Source of the DNA: JBHHYS01 sp046757645 | Lineage (GTDB): Bacteria; Acidobacteriota; Terriglobia; Acidiferrales; 2-02-FULL-67-57 | Length of the DNA stretch: 6,555 bases | Assembly (NCBI GenBank): GCA_046757645.1 | Contig: JBHHYS010000115.1 | Location: 1 to 6,555, forward strand | Reading direction: 5' to 3' | Part shown: positions 1 to 5,719 of the stretch, in pieces | Layout of the letters: each line of letters begins with the position of its first letter | Position numbering within the stretch: the stretch's first letter is position 1 | Made by a program: the position numbers and the translations under genes | Notes under the pieces: model-generated | Told to the model about the DNA's origin: nothing | The model's input: the letters and a program-made list of their open reading frames with translations, nothing else | Databases searched by the model: none

Positions 1-30
1 GACGCCGGTGCCACCGACGCTGGTGCCACC
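1..30. repeat. Tandem direct repeat, 2 x 15 nt
   Basis: Two adjacent 15-nt units, GACGCCGGTGCCACC at 1-15 and GACGCTGGTGCCACC at 16-30, differ at one base. Each ends in the near-palindromic core GGTGCCACC. The first unit touches the window edge, so the array may continue outside. An exact inverted copy of unit 1 lies at 130-144. This is part of a repeat cluster filling the space downstream of zwf. The class of repeat (REP-like or MITE remnant) cannot be decided from one locus. Confidence 0.75.
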
Positions 31-35
31 AGATA

Positions 36-47
36 CAGAGATCTCTG
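36..47. repeat. 12-nt perfect palindrome
   Basis: CAGAGATCTCTG reads the same on both strands. It sits between the direct repeats at 1-30 and the inverted copy at 127-144. It could be a protein-binding site or simply part of the repeat element. No function can be assigned and chance is possible. Confidence 0.35.
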
Positions 48-126
48 GCAAGTTTCCTGCCCTGCGGTGTGGATGAGGGCGTGCCACCTGTGTCTGCTTG
101 TTTTTGTACCAGCAGCCTGTGCTCGC

Positions 127-153
127 TCTGGTGGCACCGGCGTCCCGCCGGTG
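127..153. repeat. Inverted repeat copy forming a GC-rich hairpin after zwf
   Basis: Positions 130-144 are the exact reverse complement of the 15-nt unit at 1-15, and 127-144 matches 16-33 in inverted orientation with one mismatch. The same segment folds on itself: CACCGGCG (135-142), loop TCC, then CGCCGGTG (146-153), a perfect 8-bp stem. The hairpin begins 14 nt after the zwf stop codon, so it could protect the 3' end of the mRNA or help end transcription. No T-run follows it in the zwf direction, so a classical intrinsic terminator is not supported. Confidence 0.6.
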
Positions 154-167
154 GCTCCACAGGTCGC

Positions 168-1715
168 TTACTCGATGTGCCAATGCCGGGCGTCGCGCTC
201 CAAGAGGGCGTCGGCTTGTCGGGGTCCCCAGGTGCCCGCGGCGTAGTTGGGAAAATCGGCGGGCGGCTTGGCCGCCCAGGCTTCCAGCAGCGGCGTCAAC
301 AGCTCCCAGGCGTTCTCCACCCAATCGCCCCGCGCAAACAGCATCGGGTCGCCTTCGAGGCAATCCAGCAGCAGGGTCTCGTAGGCGCTGGGGCTTTCGC
401 CCGGGAAGGCAGCCCCGTAGCCAAAGTCCATCTCCACTGGGCGCCCCACGACTTGCAGCCCGGGCTCCTTGGCGATGAAGCGCAGGCCGATCCCCTCATT
501 CGGTTGCAGGCGCACGGTGAGCCGGTTCGGTTCGCACGGCCCCATGGGCGTGCAGGCAAAAAGGTGCAGGGGGGCGTCGCGGAACTGGACGGCGATCACG
601 CTGCTCTTCTTCGGCAGGCGCTTGCCGGTGCGCACCCAAAAGGGCACCCCCGCCCAACGCCAGTTCTCAATCTGGAATTTGACGGCCGCAAATGTCTCCG
701 TGGCGGAATCGGGCTTCACTCCTTTTTCCTGCCGGTAGCCGGGCACCGCAGCGGCGTTGAGTTGGCCGGGGCCGTATTGTCCGCGCACGGCGAACTGATC
801 AACCTGGCTGGCCAGCAGCGGCCGGAGAGCTCGCAGGACCTTGAGCTTCTCTTGGCGCACCGGGGTGGCCTCAAAGGAGGCCGGAGGTTCCATGGCCACC
901 AGGCAAAGCAGTTGCAGCAGGTGGTTCTGAATCATGTCGCGCACCGCACCCGCTTGCTCGTAGTAGCCGGCGCGCTCCTCCACCCCGAGCTCTTCCACCA
1001 CGCTGATCTGCACGTGGTCGATGAAGTTCCGGTTCCAAATCGGCTCGAAGATGCCGTTGGCGAAGCGGAAGACCATCAGGTTCTGCACGGTTTCTTTGCC
1101 CAGGTAGTGGTCGATGCGATACACCTGCTCTTCTTGGAAGACCGCGCGCACTTGGAGGTTCAAACGGCGGGCGCTCGCCCGGTCGTGCCCGAACGGTTTT
1201 TCGATGACGATACGCCGCCAGCCGCGCTGGGGCGCGCCGGTCGCGGCCAGCCCGGCGCGGCCGAGATGCTCGACAATGATCGGATAGAGGTGGGGCGCCA
1301 CGGCCAGGTAGAAGACGTAGTTCCCCGGGGTCCCCCAGGTGGGGTCCAGTTCCTCGAGCCGCGCCCGCAATCGCTGGTAACTGTCGGCATTGTTGGCGTC
1401 CAGGCACTGGTAGTGCAGCCGGGCGGCGAACTTGTCCCAGGCGGCCGCTTGCGTGGGCGGAAAGCGGGCGTGTTGGTCCACGGCAGTGCGCATCTGCTGG
1501 CGGAACTTGTCCGAGCTCCACTCCCGGCGCGCGAGGCCGACGATATAGAAGGACTCCGGGAGACGCCCCGCTTGGCACAAGTCGTAGAGAGCCGGGATGA
1601 GCTTGCGTGCGGTGAGGTCGCCGCTGGCGCCGAACACCACGATTGCACAGGGCCCCGGCCGCACCCCGCCGCCGGGGGGCAGGGAAGAGAGCGGGGCTTC
1701 ACTCTGAGTTGTCAT
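168..1715 (-). CDS. zwf: Glucose-6-phosphate 1-dehydrogenase
   Basis: This cytosolic enzyme oxidises glucose 6-phosphate to 6-phosphoglucono-lactone, the entry step of the oxidative pentose phosphate pathway. The 515-residue protein is close to the usual family length of about 490-510. The Rossmann motif GASGDL is at residues 29-34, EKPFG at 172-176 and the active-site signature RIDHYLGKE at 200-208. The expected catalytic Asp202-His203 pair and the general-base His265 (in QNH) are present. Arg63-Arg64 in GLARRE sit where NADP-specific enzymes hold the 2'-phosphate, so NADP+ use is likely (inference). The ATG at 1715 was chosen because GGAAGGAAA precedes it by a good spacing and the family core begins about 23 residues later. 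The frame stays open upstream to 1916, but that would overlap gnd. It is the third gene of rpiB-gnd-zwf, 16 nt after gnd. Confidence 0.96.
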   Translation of the reverse strand: MTTQSEAPLSSLPPGGGVRPGPCAIVVFGASGDLTARKLIPALYDLCQAGRLPESFYIVGLARREWSSDKFRQQMRTAVDQHARFPPTQAAAWDKFAARLHYQCLDANNADSYQRLRARLEELDPTWGTPGNYVFYLAVAPHLYPIIVEHLGRAGLAATGAPQRGWRRIVIEKPFGHDRASARRLNLQVRAVFQEEQVYRIDHYLGKETVQNLMVFRFANGIFEPIWNRNFIDHVQISVVEELGVEERAGYYEQAGAVRDMIQNHLLQLLCLVAMEPPASFEATPVRQEKLKVLRALRPLLASQVDQFAVRGQYGPGQLNAAAVPGYRQEKGVKPDSATETFAAVKFQIENWRWAGVPFWVRTGKRLPKKSSVIAVQFRDAPLHLFACTPMGPCEPNRLTVRLQPNEGIGLRFIAKEPGLQVVGRPVEMDFGYGAAFPGESPSAYETLLLDCLEGDPMLFARGDWVENAWELLTPLLEAWAAKPPADFPNYAAGTWGPRQADALLERDARHWHIE

Positions 1716-1731
1716 CGGTGTTTCCTTCCGG

Positions 1732-2628
1732 CTAGCGCTTTTTGATCGCGTGGCCGCCGAATTCCTGGCGTAGGGCCGCGATGAGTTTGGCGGCGAAAGA
1801 GTCTTTTTGCCGGGAGTGAAAGCGGGCAAAGAGCGAGAAGGCAATTGTGGGCAAGGGCACCGCGGCGTCCACCGCCTCCTGCACGGTCCAACGGCCTTCG
1901 CCGGAATCCTCCACATAGCCGCGAATGCGCCGCAGGCGCCGGTCTTTGCCCAGCGCCGACTCAGCCAGCTCGAGCAGCCAGGAGCGGATCACCCCGCCGT
2001 GGTTCCAGAGTTGAGCGAGCTGATGGAGGTCGAGCTGATAGCTGGAGCGTGCGAGCAACTCGAATCCTTCGCCATAAGCCTGGAGCATCCCGTATTCGAT
2101 GCCGTTGTGCACCATCTTGACAAAGTGGCCGGCGCCGCTCGGCCCCACGTGGGCGTGGCCGTTCTTGGGCGCCAGGGCTTTGAAGAGCGGCTCGACGCGC
2201 TTGAAGGCCTGCGCTTCGCCGCCAACCATCAGGCAGTAGCCCTCCTCAAGGCCCCAGACACCGCCGCTGGTGCCCGCGTCCAGAAAGTGGATGCCTGCTT
2301 GCTTGAGGGAGGCGGCGCGGGCGACCGAGTCGCGGTAGTAGGAGTTTCCCCCGTCAATCACGATGTCCCCTTCGCGCAGATGGGTTTCGAGGCCGCGGAG
2401 CACGGCGGAGACCGCGTCACCGGCCGGCACCATCAGCCACACCACCCGCGGCGCCCGCAGTTTCTCCATCAGCCCGCCCAAGGAGTCCGCCGCCTGCGCT
2501 CCTTGGCGGACGACGTCCCGCACCGCCGCCGGGTTGCGGTCGTAGGCCACCACCCGGTGCTTGTGCTTCAGCAAGCGCCGGACCATGGCGGCGCCCATCC
2601 GGCCCAATCCGATAAATCCCACCTGCAT
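1732..2628 (-). CDS. gnd: 6-phosphogluconate dehydrogenase, decarboxylating, short (YqeC/GndA-like) form
   Basis: It converts 6-phosphogluconate to ribulose 5-phosphate and CO2 with reduction of a nicotinamide cofactor in the cytosol. At 298 residues it is the short form; the common NADP-dependent enzyme has about 470. GLGRMG at residues 7-12 is the dinucleotide-binding loop, DGGNS is at 92-96 and SGG at 121-123. The catalytic segment contains Lys171, His174, Asn175 and Glu178. The EDSGEGRW motif at 240-247 is the short-form counterpart of the C-terminal signature. Strand beta-2 ends in Asp30-Arg31-Asn32, where NADP enzymes usually have Asn-Arg-Ser/Thr; the acid suggests NAD+ preference (inference). 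The ATG at 2628 follows AGGAG by 7 nt, and that site lies inside the end of rpiB, with only 3 nt between the genes. Translational coupling with rpiB is likely. Confidence 0.95.
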   Translation of the reverse strand: MQVGFIGLGRMGAAMVRRLLKHKHRVVAYDRNPAAVRDVVRQGAQAADSLGGLMEKLRAPRVVWLMVPAGDAVSAVLRGLETHLREGDIVIDGGNSYYRDSVARAASLKQAGIHFLDAGTSGGVWGLEEGYCLMVGGEAQAFKRVEPLFKALAPKNGHAHVGPSGAGHFVKMVHNGIEYGMLQAYGEGFELLARSSYQLDLHQLAQLWNHGGVIRSWLLELAESALGKDRRLRRIRGYVEDSGEGRWTVQEAVDAAVPLPTIAFSLFARFHSRQKDSFAAKLIAALRQEFGGHAIKKR

Positions 2629-2631
2629 AGC

Positions 2632-3129
2632 TCAGCTCCTTGCTTGGGTTCGCCCCATACGAGCTTCAGCTTCCAGGCGAACAATTTTCTGGAGTCGCCG
2701 GCGATGCCGGCGGGCGCCGGAAAAGCGGGCTCCCAGCCAGGCGGCCACGATCTCCCCCGCCAGTTTCTCGCCTACCACGTGCGCCCCCAGGCAGAGCAGG
2801 TTCACGTCGTCGTCCTCCCGGCTCTGCCGCGCGGAAAAGACGTCGTGGCACAGTCCGGCGCGGATGCCCGGAATCTTGTTGGCGGCTACGGAGGCGCCCA
2901 CGCCGCTGCCGCAAATCAGGATGCCGAGGTCGGCCCGGCGGCGGAGCACGGCGTGGCCGAGGGCGCGGGCAATGTCGGGGTAGTCCACCGCGTGGGTGGA
3001 GTGGGTGCCCAGGTCCAGCACCCGGTAGTGCCGCTGGCGCAGCGCCCGGGTGAGGGAACGCTTCAGCGCCACCCCGTTATGGTCGGCGCCCAGGGCGACG
3101 TAGGGGCGCTGGTTGCCTTGCCGCCTCAC
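2632..3129 (-). CDS. rpiB: Ribose-5-phosphate isomerase B
   Basis: It interconverts ribulose 5-phosphate and ribose 5-phosphate in the cytosol, using the product of the gnd reaction. The 165-residue protein fits the RpiB/LacAB family (about 150). Asp16-His17 (ADHNG), the DYPD segment at 49-52 and CGSGVG at 73-78 with catalytic-type Cys73 are visible; ANK at 83-85 is also conserved. The segment that reads HND in E. coli RpiB is DDD here (residues 106-108), so the histidine linked to sugar-ring opening is replaced by Asp106. The GTG at 3129 was chosen because AGGAGGAG lies 7 nt before it. An ATG at 3150 would add seven basic or polar residues and has a weaker site. The gene is first of the pentose-phosphate trio and follows ccmD after 116 nt. 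Confidence 0.93.
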   Translation of the reverse strand: MRRQGNQRPYVALGADHNGVALKRSLTRALRQRHYRVLDLGTHSTHAVDYPDIARALGHAVLRRRADLGILICGSGVGASVAANKIPGIRAGLCHDVFSARQSREDDDVNLLCLGAHVVGEKLAGEIVAAWLGARFSGARRHRRRLQKIVRLEAEARMGRTQARS

Positions 3130-3136
3130 CGAGCTT

Positions 3137-3144
3137 CTCCTCCT
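3137..3144 (-). promoter_or_regulatory. Strong ribosome binding site deciding the rpiB start
   Basis: On the minus strand AGGAGGAG is followed by a 7-nt spacer (AAGCTCG) and GTG at 3129. This favours the GTG over the ATG at 3150, which would place this site inside the coding region. Confidence 0.75.
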
Positions 3145-3158
3145 GCGCATTCGCACCC

Positions 3159-3174
3159 CCCGGCCGAGGCCGGG
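3159..3174 (-). other. GC-rich stem-loop in the rpiB 5' region
   Basis: CCCGGC, loop CTCG, GCCGGG on the minus strand make a perfect 6-bp stem ending 14 nt before the rpiB ribosome binding site. No T-run follows, so it is not a standard terminator. It may act as an mRNA processing or stability element between the ccm and pentose-phosphate parts of a transcript, or may only reflect high GC. The rest of the 116-nt gap (3130-3245) shows no convincing promoter. Confidence 0.45.
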
Positions 3175-3245
3175 TGGAGGTCGATTGGATGAATCGCCCC
3201 TGATTTCGATGCCTTCGGGTCCGCCTCGCCGGAAAAAGGCGAGCG

Positions 3246-3404
3246 TCAATCCGATCCCGCTCTGCGGGACGCCAGGATGTCTTTCAGCGCCCGCAGCTCT
3301 TCGCCGAGGCGTTTTTGCCGCCGGGCCAGGTTCAGCAAGTAGCCGATATGCAGGACCCAGACCAGGGCAAAGGCATAAAACAGATGCTTGAGGCCAATCT
3401 CCAT
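3246..3404 (-). CDS. ccmD: CcmD-like small membrane protein
   Basis: A 52-codon gene encodes a protein with one N-terminal membrane segment (about residues 8-27, containing FYAFALVWVLH). A basic, amphipathic tail follows (ARRQKRL, then EELRALKDIL). This is the layout of CcmD, the small haem-exporter subunit that helps release holo-CcmE from CcmABC in System I cytochrome c maturation. CcmD sequences are poorly conserved, so the call rests on size, topology, the aromatic membrane segment followed by an RR-K-R-L...E-LRAL tail, and position after ccmC. The ATG at 3404 is preceded by AGGA at a 10-nt spacing, and an in-frame stop lies 12 nt upstream, so no earlier start is possible. Its TGA overlaps a TTG that opens the rpiB frame, but rpiB proper begins much later. 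Confidence 0.8.
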   Translation of the reverse strand: MEIGLKHLFYAFALVWVLHIGYLLNLARRQKRLGEELRALKDILASRRAGSD

Positions 3405-3529
3405 CTCTTGGTTATCCTAGTGCTGCTCCAGGTTTTGGTGTCGCGCTGCGAAGACTTTCATTCGGCTCTTCCGCCGATCCGGTCGAAATTTCTCATCGAT
3501 TCCCTCCTGCCCCGTTCAGGGAAACGGCA
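3405..3529 (-). other. ccmC-ccmD spacer with two coupled micro-ORFs
   Basis: The 125-nt spacer holds two tiny open frames. The first (3458-3496, 12 codons, ATG) has a near-perfect ribosome binding site, AGGAGG at 3503-3508, 6 nt upstream. The second (3417-3461, 14 codons, ATG) overlaps the first as ATGA. Its TAG at 3417-3419 overlaps the AGGA site that serves ccmD. Neither peptide is hydrophobic or recognisable. They may relay ribosomes from ccmC to ccmD, act as leader peptides, or be the decayed remains of a small gene. The strong ribosome binding site with no long product is the odd part. Confidence 0.45.
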
Positions 3530-4222
3530 CTAGGGGCGCGCGTGGCGATAGAGTCGAGTGAGCTCGGCGCGCATTGCCTCCAGCCGGTAGCGTTGCAGGA
3601 ACAACAGCCCGGCCAGGGCATGCAGGGCGGCAAGCGCCCACAACACCCCGACCCACATCCGCGGATCGAGCCCCGAGCCTTCGCCCCCGGCGATGACCGG
3701 TTGCGGGTGCTGGGTGCGGAACAAGCGGTTGGCCAGGTAGACGATGGGGACGTCCACGAAGCCCACGATGCCCACCACCGCCGAGAGCGAGGCACGGCGC
3801 TCGGCATTCTCCACGTAGCGGCGCACCATCAGGTAGCCGACAAAAATCAGGAACAGGACCAAAGTGGTGGTGAGCCGCGCGTCCCAGGTCCACCAGATGC
3901 CCCAGACCGGCTTCGCCCAGAGGGGACCCGAGATGAGCACCGCGGCGCAGAATACGGTTCCCACTTCAGCGGCGGAGACGGCCACGCGGTCCCACGCCAT
4001 TCGCCGGGTGCGGAGGTAAGCGATGCTGGCCACGAAAACCACGAAAAAAGCATTAAAAGCGACGATGGCCGAGGGCATATGGAGGTAAAAAATTCGCTGG
4101 ATTACCCCCATCGTGCGTTCGGTGGGAACCACGAGGAAAACCTGGTACCAGGCGGTGAGAAGCAGGAGCAAGGTGGCGGCCAGGAAGATCAGGGAGAGGC
4201 GATGATAGCTCGAGTCGCTCAA
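3530..4222 (-). CDS. ccmC: Haem exporter/haem-handling protein CcmC (WWD family)
   Basis: CcmC presents haem at the outer face of the inner membrane and, with CcmE, forms the haem-chaperone intermediate of System I cytochrome c maturation. The 230-residue protein has six likely membrane segments (about 10-30, 50-70, 82-100, 118-135, 146-166 and 189-208). It carries the tryptophan-rich haem-binding motif WGIWWTWDARLT at 107-118. His48 (YLHMPS) and His172 (TQHP) match the two conserved axial haem ligands. The start is TTG at 4222: the only upstream in-frame codons lead straight to a stop, and GAGG overlapping the ccmB stop gives a plausible binding site 7 nt away. It lies 9 nt after ccmB. CcsA/CcmF relatives share the WWD motif, but the length and the neighbouring ccmAB favour CcmC. 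Confidence 0.95.
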   Translation of the reverse strand: MSDSSYHRLSLIFLAATLLLLLTAWYQVFLVVPTERTMGVIQRIFYLHMPSAIVAFNAFFVVFVASIAYLRTRRMAWDRVAVSAAEVGTVFCAAVLISGPLWAKPVWGIWWTWDARLTTTLVLFLIFVGYLMVRRYVENAERRASLSAVVGIVGFVDVPIVYLANRLFRTQHPQPVIAGGEGSGLDPRMWVGVLWALAALHALAGLLFLQRYRLEAMRAELTRLYRHARP

Positions 4223-4231
4223 CGGACGCCC

Positions 4232-4909
4232 TCACTCTTCGATGACATAGGCGAAGAGAAGCCACGAGAGAACAGTAAAAATAATATCAAATCCGGCCAG
4301 TAACTGGAACCATAGCGAGGCGTTCCGGAGCGGGGCGCCGCTGAGCAGGGTGGCGGTGCATTCGATGGCAGCAATCAACACCGGCACGGTCAGGGGCAGC
4401 AGCAGCAGGGGCAGCATCAGTTCCTGCATTCGGGTATTGGCGCTGACCGCTGAAAAAATCGTGCCCAGTGCGGCCAGGCCCCAGGTGCCCAGGAATAGGA
4501 TGAGCAGCAACCCGCCGGGTCGCGCCCATAACGTCAGGTCAAAAAAGACCCCGAACACAACGACCAGGAACAGTTCGGCCAACACCATAAACAGCAGGTT
4601 GCTGAGGAGCTTGCCCACGTAGATGGCGCCCAGGTCGGCGGGGATGAGGCGCAATCCGTCCAGGCAGTGGTTGGCGGTTTCGCGGGCGAAGGCGCGGTTC
4701 AGGCCCAGCACGCTGGAAAAGAGAATGGCGAGCCAGAACAGCCCGCCGGCGATGCGGCGCGCTGCCTCCCCGCTCGGCTCCAAGGCAAAGCTGAAGGCGA
4801 CGGAAACGGTGACGCCAAAGAGCAAAATCGGGGTGACCACATCCTTGGTGCGGCGTTCGGCAATCAAGTCTTTGCCCAGCAGCGCCGCGGCCACTCGCCA
4901 GGTGTCCAC
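4232..4909 (-). CDS. ccmB: Haem exporter permease CcmB
   Basis: CcmB is the membrane permease that pairs with the CcmA ATPase; the CcmAB complex drives release of haem-loaded CcmE from CcmC. The 225-residue product is close to the family length of about 220. Six hydrophobic segments are visible at about 24-43, 53-72, 100-123, 132-154, 163-185 and 199-220. The N-terminal KDLIAERR matches the conserved cytoplasmic D-L-x-x-E-x-R stretch. The segment LPLLLLPLTVPVLIAA at 166-181 is typical of CcmB. The start is GTG at 4909, with GAGG overlapping the end of ccmA as ribosome binding site. There are 3 nt between ccmA and ccmB. Confidence 0.95.
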   Translation of the reverse strand: MDTWRVAAALLGKDLIAERRTKDVVTPILLFGVTVSVAFSFALEPSGEAARRIAGGLFWLAILFSSVLGLNRAFARETANHCLDGLRLIPADLGAIYVGKLLSNLLFMVLAELFLVVVFGVFFDLTLWARPGGLLLILFLGTWGLAALGTIFSAVSANTRMQELMLPLLLLPLTVPVLIAAIECTATLLSGAPLRNASLWFQLLAGFDIIFTVLSWLLFAYVIEE

Positions 4910-4912
4910 CGC

Positions 4913-5719
4913 TTACCTCGCCGCCGCCGCCAGCAGCGCCTGCATCTCCTGCTGCCGGTCGGGGGCGTTGGGGCCGTCGAAGGCGACGCGGCCCTTCTCT
5001 AGGAGGATGATCCGGGTGGCGGGCTGCAAGCTCTCGTGGAGGTCGTGCGAACTGAGGATGATGGTGCGGCCCGTCTGGTGGCAGCCGGCGAGCCAGGCGT
5101 GCATGCGTTCGCGGGTGGGGAGGTCAAGGCCGGTGGCGGGCTCATCCAGCAAGAGCAGTTCCGGCTGGTGGAGCCAGGCGCGCGCCAGGGCCAAGCGCTG
5201 CTTGAGGCCGCGGGAGAGGTTGCGCATCAGGCTGGTGGTGCGGTCGGCGAGGCCCATCTCGGCCAGCACCTCGGCCACCCGCGCCCGGGAATCCCGCAGC
5301 CCATAGAGCCGGGCGTAGAAGCGCAGGTTTTCTTCCACGGTGAGTTGCTCGTAAAGGAAGCTTTCGTGGCCCACAAAGCCGATGCGGCGCTTGAAGGCAA
5401 AATCCAGGCGGGCGCCGGGCCGGCCGTCATAAAGCAGCTCGCCCTCCGAGGGCTGTTGCAGGAGGGCCAGGACGCGCAACAGCGTGGTTTTGCCGGCGCC
5501 GTTGCGCCCCAGGACGACGACAAACTCGCCGGGCTCGACCCTCAGGCTGACGCGGTCGAGCGCCACCCAGCGGCCGAAATACTTGCTCAGTTGCCGAAGG
5601 ACGATGCGCGGGCCGGTAGCGTTCCAACCGTTTGGGGCTGCTCGCCCGGAGCCCGAGGGCCCGCCTTCGCCATGAGTACCGTCGCGGTGATGCATAGGCT
5701 CATTGAGCTGAAATGGCAC
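4913..5719 (-). CDS. ccmA: Haem exporter ABC ATPase CcmA
   Basis: This is the cytoplasmic ATPase of the CcmABCD complex. Walker A GRNGAGKTT is at residues 71-79, the LSRGLKQR signature at 168-175, Walker B LLLLDEP at 188-194 and the H-loop His at 225. The GH pair at 117-118 before LTVEENL is typical of CcmA. The 268 residues exceed the usual 200-230 because about 38 polar residues, with a His-rich stretch near residues 9-16, precede the ABC domain. The GTG at 5719 overlaps the TAG of the upstream gene by one base (TAGTG) but has no clear ribosome binding site, so coupled re-initiation is likely. An ATG at 5695 (residue 9) is the alternative. A general ABC ATPase is possible by sequence alone, but ccmB and ccmC directly downstream settle the role. 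Confidence 0.92.
   Translation of the reverse strand: MPFQLNEPMHHRDGTHGEGGPSGSGRAAPNGWNATGPRIVLRQLSKYFGRWVALDRVSLRVEPGEFVVVLGRNGAGKTTLLRVLALLQQPSEGELLYDGRPGARLDFAFKRRIGFVGHESFLYEQLTVEENLRFYARLYGLRDSRARVAEVLAEMGLADRTTSLMRNLSRGLKQRLALARAWLHQPELLLLDEPATGLDLPTRERMHAWLAGCHQTGRTIILSSHDLHESLQPATRIILLEKGRVAFDGPNAPDRQQEMQALLAAAAR

Noticed and set aside
1..30. Start of a CRISPR array
   Set aside because: The two 15-nt units are directly adjacent with no spacer, and the third copy is inverted, which does not fit a CRISPR array.
135..153. Intrinsic terminator of the zwf operon
   Set aside because: The stem is good, but the sequence after it in the zwf direction (CCACCAGAGC) has no T-tract. It is kept as a repeat hairpin only.
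69..1745. A 558-codon open frame on the plus strand opposite zwf
   Set aside because: It is antisense to a clear zwf with intact catalytic motifs. Its product shows no recognisable domain, and long antisense frames are common in GC-rich coding DNA.
1716..1916. N-terminal extension of zwf by 67 codons
   Set aside because: It would overlap the gnd 3' end by about 185 nt and has no family similarity. The ATG at 1715 has a good ribosome binding site.
1807..3192. A 461-codon plus-strand open frame opposite gnd and rpiB
   Set aside because: It spans two confirmed minus-strand genes and their junction and encodes a low-complexity Ala/Gly/His/Pro-rich product, a compositional shadow.
3225..3243. 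Hairpin CTCGCC / GGCGAG with a 7-nt loop just after ccmD as a terminator
   Set aside because: The stem is only 6 bp and no T-run follows it on the minus strand; the T-rich part is in the loop.
3130..3249. Longer RpiB starting with TTG at 3249 that overlaps the ccmD stop (TTGA)
   Set aside because: The extra 40 residues are unlike RpiB, and a much better start (GTG 3129 with AGGAGGAG) exists.
3244..3249. TTGACG, a -35-like hexamer upstream of rpiB
   Set aside because: No TATAAT-like -10 box lies 16-18 nt downstream; the region there is GC-rich. It overlaps the ccmD stop and is probably chance.
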